A DNA stretch of 64,000 nt from Microbulbifer celer (lineage in GTDB: Bacteria; Pseudomonadota; Gammaproteobacteria; Pseudomonadales; Cellvibrionaceae): contig NZ_CP087715.1 of the NCBI RefSeq assembly GCF_020991125.1, forward strand, positions 1,825,501 through 1,889,500, written 5' to 3'. The notes under the pieces are model-generated. The model worked only from the letters and a program-made list of their open reading frames with translations, made no database searches and was not told the DNA's origin. Below are positions 18,035 to 27,355 of the stretch, piece by piece. Numbering within the stretch: position 1 is the stretch's first letter; the number at the start of each line of letters is the position of its first letter. The translations under genes were made by a program, and so were the position numbers.

Positions 18035-18194
18035 ATTGGGGTCAGTGTGCCACTACAATCTGACCCCATTTATTAAGAGCAATCCTGGGGGGGGGCGAGC
18101 CATAGTGCCTCCATGAAAATATGGAGTTAGCATAATGGCCCTCAAATAGAATGGTCTGTTGAATACAGCGGCAATATTTTACTCTGACCCCAAT
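18035..18194. repeat. 160 bp element with GGGGTCAG inverted ends (MITE-like)
   Basis: ATTGGGGTCAG (18035-18045) and CTGACCCCAAT (18184-18194) are perfect 11 bp inverted ends, and a second TCTGACCCCATT lies at 18059-18070. The centre carries a hairpin with CTCCAT/ATGGAG arms (18109-18114/18121-18126), extendable through TGC/GCA and CCAT/ATGG. Such ends are widespread next to IS200/Y1-type (RAYT-like) transposases in gammaproteobacteria; no transposase is present here. Confidence 0.75.
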
Positions 18195-18213
18195 AATTTC
18201 TTTATTTAAATAT

Positions 18214-20026
18214 CTAGGCGTCCGGAAAAAGGTAGGCAACAATATTCGTTATAAGCGGCTCCAGCATAGAAAATCGATCCCGAAACTCATTATCAGGTCT
18301 CCGAGACAAATACCGAGACATCGGACCTTTACCCTCTCGCCGAAACTCCTTCTTGACAAATATTTCCCAATCTTCTTGTAAATGATCATCAAGCCTTGTT
18401 TCTTCTGCGATGATTCGATTATTAAGCTCTGATGGTATTACATCCGGAATGTACCTTGTCTGGAGGTGACCCCTGCCATTCGCCCATATCCACGCGTCTC
18501 GATCATATAGCGTTTCAAGTACTATCGGCACATTGAACCCAGCTTGGAATACAGGATACATGTGTGGAGGTGTCGGCAGTTTGAAGCACCTGGCTGAAAT
18601 CACATTACTTGGAACTTCATTCCAGTCTTTAGCGGCTTTTTTCGCGTCTGGATCTAAGTCCAAGAGGCCCGCGGCACGTGGAAGCTCCGGATGATGCTTT
18701 GCTCTACTGCGCCACGAGGACAGCATATCAATCACATAGGTATGGCCAGCGCTATCCCGCGTTTCTACATCTATGTCACCTGAACGCTCTGCCGCAAATA
18801 CGCACAGTGCCTTTTCGATTATTAATCTGTCAGAAGGTCCCTCAACGAAAATCTTCCTTCGATTCTTCGGGCTAACTCTTCTACTTCAGCACGCGCACGC
18901 TCCTGCCGACGCACTTGATCTTCAAGCTCTGCCACCATCGGTGCAAACATGGCAGTAGTTCCCATTCGGTCATCCAAGTCACTAAGCTCTTGAGCTTCCT
19001 TAGTGCCATCCTCCTCAGCCGCATGGTATATGTGATGACATGATATTTGATCCTCATCCTTCTCTTGCTTCCGATGAAGGTTGTAGAAAACTGGCGAATG
19101 GGTCGTGAGAAAAACTTGCGCTATACCGCTGTTAACAAACTCCCAAAACTGGTCAGCAAGCTCAACTGAACTAGACAGCTCAAGACTATTTTCAGGCTCT
19201 TCATAACCCCAGATATAGGTATAGGGCTGCGCGCCTCGAACCTGAAGACCGCGCTTTTTATCTGCCATAAATTTCAAAATAATAGGAATATGGCGAGCTT
19301 TCACTCCATCACCGCGAGCTTCTAGCGATATATTTTTCTCATTACTAAGAAAGTCCAAACTTTCGAAGATGTGACTAAGATCCTTAGGCAAGGCCAACCT
19401 TGAGTTAAAACCAAGTGAACTAGTGATTTGAGTAGTTAAATCTTCAAGCTGAGTGGAAATTGAATTTTCGAACTCGCGACTAGAATCACGAAATTCTCGA
19501 TCAGCCACGTCAGCGATCACATCATAAATGCTAGCTCGAAGCTCAGAAAAATACTCTAAATCCTTAATAGCTGGCACATATACATATTTTATATTTCGCA
19601 ACAAAGTGTGAAGGTTCGACCTTTCAGGTATAGCAACAGTTTCCCAAGATATACCCCCTCTAGGACCGGCCACTTTACGGCGACCAAAATATTTATCATA
19701 GACCAACCCTTCTACACGCCAGCGCTTCTCCCATAAAATCACATCGCCATTTACTCGGCGGTAATTCTCCGGGAGAGAAAATTCCAATGTAACTGAAATT
19801 TCCTTTGCACGCCGGTTGGGGCGATTGTGTATATTGTGATCAACTAGAAATTTTAAAACATCTTCTTGATCAGTCTTCCCATTGAAAAATAAATTCAGCG
19901 CCCGAAGGACGTTAGACTTGCCAGAATCGTTCTTCCCAACCAATACAGCCAAACGACTTGGTAAAACCGATAAATCGCGGGTTGATCGAAAGTTTCGGAT
20001 ATCAATTTTTTTATTCTAAGACTCAT
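18214..20026 (-). pseudogene. OLD-family ATPase-TOPRIM endonuclease gene with two frameshifts
   Basis: Three reading frames are needed to read this protein. The ATG at 20026 gives MSLRIKK and runs into an A7 tract; with one more A it continues IDIRNFRSTRDLSV into the Walker A VGKNDSGKS (frame open 19952-18822, with a C-terminal ABC-type part including YIWGYEEPENSLE). That frame stops at 18822, just where the -1 frame (shift between 18885 and 18825) supplies the TOPRIM start KIFVEGPSDRLIIEKAL, a LLDLDPD acidic motif and the C-terminus to 18214. Both lesions equal a one-base loss. OLD proteins are ATP-gated nucleases in phage defence (GajA-like). This is a decaying gene, slippage-dependent expression, or sequencing error. 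Confidence 0.85.
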
Positions 20027-20202
20027 AATTAAATTCAAAAATTTAGAAATTCAACTGGCTTTAAAAGCATGGATACGCAGCTATCCACTTCGACTCACGA
20101 GCAATGGAAAATACTCGAGTTGCAGTAAAGCTTCGAGACTTGAATTAGCCGTTACACTCTGGGCCGAAATTTATTCCAACTCGACTCTCACCACGCCACG
20201 AT

Positions 20203-21924
20203 CTACGAGCAAGAGTTAGATATTAAGCTAGCCTGAAGACGATCCAATAGAGGAATCACTTCATTATACGCAGTGTCAAATTCATCCCTATCTAATAATT
20301 TTAACTTGGTCGAAGGGGATATGGTGAGGCCATCGTATTCAACTCCATGCAAATCTACGGTACCTAAAATCAACTGGTAGTCATTAGGTGTATTTTCAAA
20401 AATGAATTTTATGATCTTATATCTGTTTTGTGCATCTTGATCCTGCTGATTTGGCGAATCAACGACCAGAGGAAACAATGGCAAAGAGGTAAACTCTCTG
20501 GACGTAAATAAGATTGCATAGTAGTAAGCCAGCAAGGCTCGCGGAGTATCGCTACCTTGAGATCTAACCGATAAAGGAATATCACTGAACCCATCAGAGT
20601 TAAGAGTATGAACATTCAGCTTTAGCAAAAAAAGATCAATAAAAGTATTAAATTTATTGATAATTAATTCTTTACGATCCTTGTTGTTTAATTTTGATCG
20701 ATCATCTTCTAGACCGGATTTCTCGCCTTCAATTTCCGCTATTTGAGAAATGTAGCCACTCTGACTTCGACTGAAAATTTCTTTAACCTGCTTGGAGCTT
20801 TCATTCCTAATGAGATCTTTCAGTCGAACCTTCCCTTTTTTCTCATTAAGCAAATTATTGATTTCTCGAACCTTAGCACCTTGTAAAGTCAAATGACTTT
20901 CAAGCTTGACAACTTCTTTTACTACCTTCTTTTTATCTTCTAAATAATCGGCAAGCAGACTGCGACATGTGTCGATATCCTCTAAGAGACCAAACCTTGA
21001 CACCATCGAATTTTCATAGGTCGCATTACACGTCGGACAAGTAATTTCACCATCAAGATCGTTTAGCGAGTGCTCATAATCTTTATCAATTTCACGAATT
21101 GATTTACTGACAAGCATTATCTCGTTATCAATAAATGCTTCTTTATTCTTTAGCTTAATTAAATTCTTTCTGTAGTCATTTTCTTTATTTTTTAACCCCT
21201 CAAGCTTTACAATAAGCTTGTCAACATCTCTTTTAAAGGCCTTAATATCAATATCGAATGTAGCTTTAGGTATGTATTTTTCTACAGCCTTCTTGGCTGA
21301 GCTGAGCACACCTGATTCATCTCTAAGGGTAGTTAGACTGGCTGATAGTTGATCAATCCGCTCAGACAAAAGGAAGTATTCATTCGGGCGTATACCAGTA
21401 ATAAAATTGATCAGATCTCTTTTGAAGGACGTAAACACACCTAGACCTTCAAATGAATTCCAAGGCTTTGACCAACTCTTATCCTGATCTATATAAAAAG
21501 GTAGAAACTGGATAGCAGGCGACGCTGGTATTCTTTGATTTGTTTTTGACTGTTTGAGCTTTAGTTTGCTGTTAAATAGTTTTGATAAATAGGGGGAAAG
21601 GCCCTTAATTACGCTATCAAAAGATTGCAGCAGAGTGCCTCGCTCATCAAATAGACCAAAATGGCCCCTGGAGCGCAAAATCTTGTAATCACTACCGCCG
21701 TATGAAAAGGTCAGCAAACTGATAGCGTCAGTTTTTTCCCATACATTATCAAAGTGAACATCAGCACCGAGAGAATGGTAAATAGACTTAATAATAGTCG
21801 ATTTACCTACATCATTCTCGCCCGTGATTAGGTTTCTCTGCGGATGAAATGTCACCGTTTTTGCGGACTTTTCTGGCATTGAGAGGATTGTTAGCTGTTT
21901 TATCAGCAACTGATTTCGTTCCAT
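20203..21924 (-). CDS. SMC/Rad50-like ATPase with zinc hook, defence-associated
   Basis: The 573-residue protein has an N-terminal Walker A GENDVGKST (35-43), a long coiled coil (about 185-425) interrupted by a CPTC zinc hook (C296, C299), then an ABC-signature-like SQGSDTPRALLAYYYA (455-470) and Walker B LFPLVVDSPNQQDQD (483-497). It is short for Rad50/SbcC and resembles the LmuB/ABC-3C class of ATPases paired with nucleases. It lies 32 bp downstream of a DUF4297 nuclease gene in the same direction. Likely role (inference): senses foreign or abnormal DNA ends and switches on the nuclease. Coding is strongly AT-rich. Confidence 0.85.
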   Translation of the reverse strand: MERNQLLIKQLTILSMPEKSAKTVTFHPQRNLITGENDVGKSTIIKSIYHSLGADVHFDNVWEKTDAISLLTFSYGGSDYKILRSRGHFGLFDERGTLLQSFDSVIKGLSPYLSKLFNSKLKLKQSKTNQRIPASPAIQFLPFYIDQDKSWSKPWNSFEGLGVFTSFKRDLINFITGIRPNEYFLLSERIDQLSASLTTLRDESGVLSSAKKAVEKYIPKATFDIDIKAFKRDVDKLIVKLEGLKNKENDYRKNLIKLKNKEAFIDNEIMLVSKSIREIDKDYEHSLNDLDGEITCPTCNATYENSMVSRFGLLEDIDTCRSLLADYLEDKKKVVKEVVKLESHLTLQGAKVREINNLLNEKKGKVRLKDLIRNESSKQVKEIFSRSQSGYISQIAEIEGEKSGLEDDRSKLNNKDRKELIINKFNTFIDLFLLKLNVHTLNSDGFSDIPLSVRSQGSDTPRALLAYYYAILFTSREFTSLPLFPLVVDSPNQQDQDAQNRYKIIKFIFENTPNDYQLILGTVDLHGVEYDGLTISPSTKLKLLDRDEFDTAYNEVIPLLDRLQASLISNSCS

Positions 21925-21956
21925 TTTTACGTAAATGCCTTACAAGTTTTTTAAAG

Positions 21957-23045
21957 CTATAATTGTTCACAGTATTGCCAAAGAATAATGGAATCAATGT
22001 AGTGACTATCAAAAATACTCGCCACCTTTACTAATTTTTTTGATACATTTTTTCTAACGTTAGCAATCACGTCTTTCAAGAGCACGGTAGACCCAAGAGA
22101 TACTGCGTTTACCGCACTAGCAATGTCGCTTTCGAGATTTTTTAGAGCATTATTATCGTAATCCAAGCGGTCAGTGCTGTACTTTTTCCAGCTCCGCTGA
22201 AGTTTGACCAGATCTTGAAGAGTAGCTCCCTCCGCTTGAAGCTGAACTTTGACGATATCCCAATTGTTATTCCCAGAACGTGAGCAATTAACTCGCCATA
22301 CAAAATCTTCAATTTCAGATCGAGTGATACATTTATTGCGAATTAGTTCGTCGAAAGTATTAATCTGCTCAGACGGATAATTATTTTTGACTTTAATTTG
22401 GTCAGAAATTGACTGATACCAAGGAGATACAGAAATGCTATGTTCACTCCCGAATAGCTCCTCAAAGAAGTTGTGCAAAATTCCTCTAATGTGCTTTTCA
22501 TGATCATCGACACTTAACGAGCTTTGCTCAAGCTGCAGACTACTTAAGTCGACCGCACTGACCCCAAGCTGCAATTGAACGGCATCAATTATTCTTTTCT
22601 GATCTTTAGCATCTAATTGATCCGCGATAGTTGAAGGAGCCGGGTCAGAAAATGAAAAATATGCATTGGTAATAAAGCGTAATTGGCTGCTATGCCCAGT
22701 GAAATTTTTCTTATTTTCGTAAAGCTTACCAATTATTGAAAGCTTGTCTGGCTTTCCATCTTTTCCTTTAACAGACTTAGTAAGCTGATGAACGGACCAC
22801 TTTTGCCCTGTCGTCTTGGTTTTAACCTGAACAAATTGTAGATTTGACGGTTTTTTTTCAGAATCGAGGATCAATATGTCATCGTGGAACTCAAAGGCAA
22901 AGACGTAGTCCTTGCCTTGCAAGTGATATTCTATCAGTTCCGCAAGCGCCCAGTTTCTTTGGTATGCAAACCTCGCAGGACTACGAGAACCAGCCGTTTC
23001 TGTTTGTGAAACGGTAATAAGGTCAGATTGAATTAAAGTGGGCAT
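21957..23045 (-). CDS. Cap4-like (DUF4297) double-strand DNA nuclease
   Basis: The 362-residue protein starts at MPTLIQSDLI (ATG behind GGAGCGGAA). Its N-terminal domain has the DUF4297 pattern GSRSPARFAYQRNWAL followed by a PD-(D/E)xK core: E39, the D55/D56 cluster and Q73-V-K75 in LQFVQVKTKT. The C-terminal half is a helical domain with no recognised family. Cap4 (CBASS), LmuA of Lamassu and DdmA carry this nuclease. It is followed by a zinc-hook ATPase gene, giving a two-gene LmuA/LmuB-like layout without the usual small LmuC. Activity is inferred from the motifs. Confidence 0.85.
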   Translation of the reverse strand: MPTLIQSDLITVSQTETAGSRSPARFAYQRNWALAELIEYHLQGKDYVFAFEFHDDILILDSEKKPSNLQFVQVKTKTTGQKWSVHQLTKSVKGKDGKPDKLSIIGKLYENKKNFTGHSSQLRFITNAYFSFSDPAPSTIADQLDAKDQKRIIDAVQLQLGVSAVDLSSLQLEQSSLSVDDHEKHIRGILHNFFEELFGSEHSISVSPWYQSISDQIKVKNNYPSEQINTFDELIRNKCITRSEIEDFVWRVNCSRSGNNNWDIVKVQLQAEGATLQDLVKLQRSWKKYSTDRLDYDNNALKNLESDIASAVNAVSLGSTVLLKDVIANVRKNVSKKLVKVASIFDSHYIDSIILWQYCEQL

Positions 23046-23309
23046 TGTAATTCCGCTCCATGGAGCTCTTCGAGCACGCAATCTTCAATTGGGAAACACC
23101 CATTTATCAGCCAGCTGCTAAGAACAGGGTTGCATTCCGAAATATGTTATACGTCGCAAGATAGTTATTTTTTCGGAGATAACGGTTCACGATAGTATTG
23201 AAACGCCTTTTTAAGTCAATGGCTTATCCTAATTTTGAAGAAATTAGCATCGGATCAGCTAATACGCGAACGCTAAAAACTGAATTTCGCCTAAATATCA
23301 AACAAAAAA

Positions 23310-23331
23310 GCGAGTCTCACTTGAGGCTCGC
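23310..23331 (-). terminator. Terminator at the end of the prp operon
   Basis: GCGAGTCTC, loop ACTT, GAGGCTCGC form a 9 bp stem with one G-U pair. On the minus strand the stem is followed by TTTTTTG, so it ends the leftward prpF transcript 67 bp after its stop. The rest of 23046-23397 (promoter side of the nuclease gene) shows no other clear feature. Confidence 0.85.
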
Positions 23332-23397
23332 TTTATCGACTTCCACTTCAGTTTGCACCGTGACTACCGCTATTCATGGCTTCCACTGCAAGGTGGA

Positions 23398-24588
23398 CTA
23401 GAAGGAATCGCTAGGCACCCTCACCCAACCTTCCATCAGAATCCGCGCATTGCGGCTCATGATGGCTTTGGTGGCAGTCCACTGCCCATTGGAAATTTCC
23501 GCTTCCGCACCAACCCTCAAGGTGCCGGAAGGATGACCGAAAGTCACCGCATTGCGCTCCCCTCCCCCAGCGGCCAGATTGGCCAGGGTACCGGGAATGG
23601 CGGCGGCGGTGCCGATGGCGACGGCGGCGGTGCCCATCATGGCGTGGTGGAGTTTGCCCATGGACAGGGCGCGCACCAGCAGGTCGATATCGCCGGCCGC
23701 GATCTCCTTGCCGCTGGATGCCATATAGCCCTTGGGCGGGGCGACGAAGGCGACCTTGGGGGTATGCTGGCGGTTGGCTGCGTCTTCCACCTTTTCGATC
23801 AGACCCATCTTTACTGCGCCGTGGGCACGGATGGTTTCGAACATGGCCAGGGCCTTGTCGTCGCCGTTGATGGCTTCCTGCAATTCGGTACCTTCGTACC
23901 CGATCTGGTCAGCGTTGACGAAGATGGTCGGGATGCCGGCGTTGATCATGGTGGCTTTCAGGGTGCCCCCCTCTACAACATCAGCGGGCACTTCGAGGTC
24001 GTCCACCAGATTGCCGGTGGGGAAAATGGCACCCTCGCCGGCCGGGTCCATAAATTCGATCTGCACCTCGGCTGCGGGGAAGGTGACGCCGTCCAGTTCG
24101 AAATCACCGGTTTCCTGTACTTCGCCGTTGGTGATGGGTACGTGGGCGATGATGGTTTTTTGGATGTTGGCCTGCCAGATGCGCACGGTGCAGATGCCGT
24201 TTTGCGGGATGCGCTCGGCATCGACGAAGCCACTGTTGATGGCGAAGGCGCCGGCGGCGGCGGTTAGGTTGCCACAGTTGCCGGACCAGTCCACGAACGG
24301 CTTGTCGATGGAGACTTGGCCGAAGAGGTAGTCGACGTCGTGGTCGGGTTGTTCGCTTTTGGACAGGATGACGGTTTTGCTGGTGCTGGAGGTGGCGCCG
24401 CCCATGCCGTCGGTTTGTTTGCCGTAGGGGTCGGGGCTGCCGATTACGCGCAGCAGCAGGTTGTCTCTTGCCTGGCCTGGGACCTGGGCGGGTTCGGGGA
24501 GGTCCTGCAGGCGGAAGAAGACGCCTTTGCTGGTACCGCCGCGCATGTAAGTGGCCGGGATTTTGATTTGTGGTGCAAAGGTTGTCAT
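23398..24588 (-). CDS. prpF: 2-methyl-aconitate isomerase PrpF
   Basis: The 396-residue protein starts at MTTFAPQIKIPATYMRGGTSKG, whose ATG overlaps the acnD stop (TAATG). The N-terminal MRGGTSKGVFF and central DWSGNCGNLTAAAGAFAI motifs are the PrpF/diaminopimelate-epimerase-fold signatures. It isomerises the 2-methyl-trans-aconitate made by AcnD to the cis form used by aconitase B in the AcnD-dependent methylcitrate cycle. It is the last gene of the prp operon. Confidence 0.95.
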   Translation of the reverse strand: MTTFAPQIKIPATYMRGGTSKGVFFRLQDLPEPAQVPGQARDNLLLRVIGSPDPYGKQTDGMGGATSSTSKTVILSKSEQPDHDVDYLFGQVSIDKPFVDWSGNCGNLTAAAGAFAINSGFVDAERIPQNGICTVRIWQANIQKTIIAHVPITNGEVQETGDFELDGVTFPAAEVQIEFMDPAGEGAIFPTGNLVDDLEVPADVVEGGTLKATMINAGIPTIFVNADQIGYEGTELQEAINGDDKALAMFETIRAHGAVKMGLIEKVEDAANRQHTPKVAFVAPPKGYMASSGKEIAAGDIDLLVRALSMGKLHHAMMGTAAVAIGTAAAIPGTLANLAAGGGERNAVTFGHPSGTLRVGAEAEISNGQWTATKAIMSRNARILMEGWVRVPSDSF

Positions 24589-27185
24589 TACGCTGCGCCC
24601 TCGGCTTCGAGGAAGTCGTTGGCGAAGCGTTGGAGTACGCCGCCGGCTTCGAAGATGGAGACTTCTTCCTGGGTGTCCAGGCGGCATTTGACCGGGACTT
24701 CTACGGTTTCGCCGTCTTTACGGTGAACCCGTAGGGTCAGGGTGGCGCCTGGGGTTTGTTCGCCTGCCACGTCGAAGGTTTCGGTGCCGTCGATGCCTAG
24801 GGTTTTGCGGGTGGTGCCGGGCTGGAATTCCAGTGGCAGTACGCCCATGCCGATGAGGTTGGTGCGGTGGATGCGCTCGAAGCCTTCGGCGACGATCGCT
24901 TCCACGCCGGCGAGGCGCACGCCTTTGGCGGCCCAGTCGCGCGACGAGCCCTGGCCGTAGTCGGCGCCGGCGATAATGATCAGCGGCTGTTTGCGGTCCA
25001 TGTAGGTTTCGATGGCTTCCCACATGCGGGTTTCTTTGCCTTCCGGCTCCACGCGGGCGAAGGAGCCCTGCTTCACTTCGCCGTCCTCACTGCGCACCAT
25101 TTCATTCAACAGTTTCGGGTTGGCGAAGGTGGCGCGCTGGGCGGTGAGGTGATCGCCCCTATGCGTCGCGTAGGAGTTGAAGTCCTCCTCCGGCAGGCCC
25201 ATTTTCGCGAGGTATTCGCCGGCGGCGCTGCTGGCGAGGATCGCGTTGGACGGCGACAGATGGTCGGTGGTGATGTTGTCACCCAGTACGGCCAGCGGGC
25301 GCATGCCTTTGAGGGCGCGCTCTCCCGCTAAAGCGCCTTCCCAATAGGGCGGGCGGCGGATGTAGGTGCTCATGGGGCGCCAGTCGTACAGCGGATCCAC
25401 TTTTTCTGCGGCGCTCTTTTCCAGGTCGAACATGGGGATGTAGACCTCGCGGAACTGCTCGGGCTTCACGCTCTGTTTGACGATCGCGTCGATCTCTTCA
25501 TCGCTCGGCCAGATATCTTTGAGGGTGACCGGGTTGCCGTCTTTGTCGTGGCCCAGTACGTCTTTCTCGATATCGAAGCGAATGGTGCCGGCGATGGCGT
25601 AAGCCACGACCAAGGGCGGCGACGCCAGGAAGGCCTGCTTGGCGTAGGGATGGATACGGCCGTCGAAGTTGCGGTTGCCGGACAAAACAGCGGTGGCGTA
25701 CAGGTCGCGGTCGATAACTTCCTTCTGAATAGCCGGGTCCAGCGCGCCGCTCATGCCGTTACAGGTGGTGCAGGCAAAGGCGACTACGTCGAAGCCCTGT
25801 TGCTGCAGTTCCGGCAGCAGCTCGGCTTCTTCCAGGTACATTTTTACGGTTTTGGAACCCGGAGCCAGGGAGGTTTTCACCCAGGGCTTGCGGGTCAGGC
25901 CGAGCTTGTTGGCGTTGCGCGCGATCAGGCCCGCGGCAATCATGTTGCGCGGGTTGCTGGTGTTGGTGCAGCTGGTGATGGCGGCGATGATCACGGCACC
26001 GTCGGGCATCTCGCCCTCTTTCTGTTCCCACTCTTTCGCTATTCCTCGAGAGCCCAGTTCGGACACCGGCAGCAGTGCGTGCGGGTTGGAGGGGCCGGCC
26101 AGATTGCGGACTACGGAGGAAAGATCGAAGGTGAGTACGCGTTCGTATTCGGCGGTCTTGAGGCTGTCTGCCCATAGGCCGGTTTCTTTTGCGAACTGTT
26201 CTACCAAGGCTACCTGGTCGTCGTCGCGGCCGGTGAGCTTCAGGTAGTCGATGGTCTGCTCGTCGATGGCGAACATGCCGGCGGTGGCGCCGTACTCGGG
26301 TGTCATGTTGGCGATGGTGGCGCGGTCGCCCAGGCTCAGGCTGGATGCGCCTTCGCCGAAGAATTCGAGATAGGCACCGACCACGCGCTCGCGGCGCAGG
26401 AATTCCGTCAATGCCAGTACCATGTCGGTACCGGTAATGCCGGGCTGCAGTTTGCCGGTGAGCTCGACGCCGACGATGTCGGGCAGGCGCATGTAGGAGG
26501 CGCGGCCGAGCATCACGCTTTCGGCCTCTAAACCACCCACGCCTACGGAGATTACGCCGAGGGCATCCACCATCGGGGTGTGGCTGTCGGTGCCGACGCA
26601 GGTATCCGGGAAAGCAACTCCGTCCTTCTTCTGCACCACTGGAGACATTTTCTCGAGGTTGATCTGGTGCATGATGCCGTTGCCGGGGGGAATGACGTCG
26701 ACATTTTCAAACGCGGTTTTGGTCCAGTTGATGAAGTGGAAGCGGTCTTCGTTGCGGCGCTCTTCCACGGCGCGGTTCTTTTCGAACGCGTCTTTTTCAA
26801 AACCGGGGTGTTCGACGGCGAGGGAGTGGTCGACGATCAATTGGGTGGGGACGACCGGGTTTACTTTGGCCGGGTCACCGCCCTTCTCTGCAATGGCATC
26901 ACGCAGGCCGGCGAGGTCGACGAGTGCGGTCTGGCCGAGGATATCGTGGCAGACGACGCGTGCGGGGTACCAGGGGAAGTCGAGGTCGCGTTTGCGTTCG
27001 ATGAGCTGTTTTAGGGCGTCGGTGAGTAATTCTGGCTCGCAGCGGCGTACGAGGTTTTCCGCGAGGATGCGGGAGGTGTATGGCAGTTTTTCGTAGCTAC
27101 CCGGTTGGATATTTTCGACGGCTTCGCGGGTGTCGAAATAATCGAGGTCGGTGCCGGGGAGGTTTTTGCGGTATTCGGTGTTCAT
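24588..27185 (-). CDS. acnD: Fe/S-dependent 2-methylcitrate dehydratase
   Basis: The 865-residue aconitase-family enzyme carries cluster cysteines in SCTNTSNPRN and CTTCNGMSG and the swivel-domain motif GADYGQGSSRDWAAKG. Its pairing with prpF marks it as AcnD rather than AcnA. It dehydrates 2-methylcitrate to a methylaconitate during propionate breakdown. Position between prpC and prpF in one leftward operon confirms the assignment. Start is ATG at 27185 (MNTEYRKNLPGTDLDY). Confidence 0.96.
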   Translation of the reverse strand: MNTEYRKNLPGTDLDYFDTREAVENIQPGSYEKLPYTSRILAENLVRRCEPELLTDALKQLIERKRDLDFPWYPARVVCHDILGQTALVDLAGLRDAIAEKGGDPAKVNPVVPTQLIVDHSLAVEHPGFEKDAFEKNRAVEERRNEDRFHFINWTKTAFENVDVIPPGNGIMHQINLEKMSPVVQKKDGVAFPDTCVGTDSHTPMVDALGVISVGVGGLEAESVMLGRASYMRLPDIVGVELTGKLQPGITGTDMVLALTEFLRRERVVGAYLEFFGEGASSLSLGDRATIANMTPEYGATAGMFAIDEQTIDYLKLTGRDDDQVALVEQFAKETGLWADSLKTAEYERVLTFDLSSVVRNLAGPSNPHALLPVSELGSRGIAKEWEQKEGEMPDGAVIIAAITSCTNTSNPRNMIAAGLIARNANKLGLTRKPWVKTSLAPGSKTVKMYLEEAELLPELQQQGFDVVAFACTTCNGMSGALDPAIQKEVIDRDLYATAVLSGNRNFDGRIHPYAKQAFLASPPLVVAYAIAGTIRFDIEKDVLGHDKDGNPVTLKDIWPSDEEIDAIVKQSVKPEQFREVYIPMFDLEKSAAEKVDPLYDWRPMSTYIRRPPYWEGALAGERALKGMRPLAVLGDNITTDHLSPSNAILASSAAGEYLAKMGLPEEDFNSYATHRGDHLTAQRATFANPKLLNEMVRSEDGEVKQGSFARVEPEGKETRMWEAIETYMDRKQPLIIIAGADYGQGSSRDWAAKGVRLAGVEAIVAEGFERIHRTNLIGMGVLPLEFQPGTTRKTLGIDGTETFDVAGEQTPGATLTLRVHRKDGETVEVPVKCRLDTQEEVSIFEAGGVLQRFANDFLEAEGAA

Positions 27186-27216
27186 CGAGTATCACCCGTT
27201 CGGGTCGATTGGTGGC

Positions 27217-27330
27217 GGTGCTGGCACCGGGTAGGGTTTTGCTGGACACGCCGTGAACCCATCCATGGGGGCTTGGCTGCGAGATCCCTCTCGCAGACAG
27301 TCCAGCAAAACCCTACCCGGCACCGTCACC
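27217..27330. repeat. 114 bp compound palindromic repeat between prpC and acnD
   Basis: GGGTAGGGTTTTGCTGGAC (27229-27247) is the perfect inverse of 27300-27318. Outer GGTG/CACC ends at 27217 and 27330 extend the stem with mismatches. The loop contains CCATCCATGG-type symmetry and the perfect hairpin CTGCGAGA-TCCC-TCTCGCAG. It occupies nearly the whole prpC-acnD spacer. Confidence 0.85.
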
Positions 27331-27355
27331 TTCGCTTCAGGTTCAGTGCTTTCTA

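Noticed and set aside
21812-22012. Candidate missing small LmuC-like gene between nuclease and ATPase
   Set aside because: The 66-codon frame overlaps both genes, lies in a third frame and is far too short for LmuC.
20203-23045. DUF4297-HerA system
   Set aside because: The partner has a zinc-hook coiled coil and SMC-type motifs rather than a HerA hexameric ATPase.
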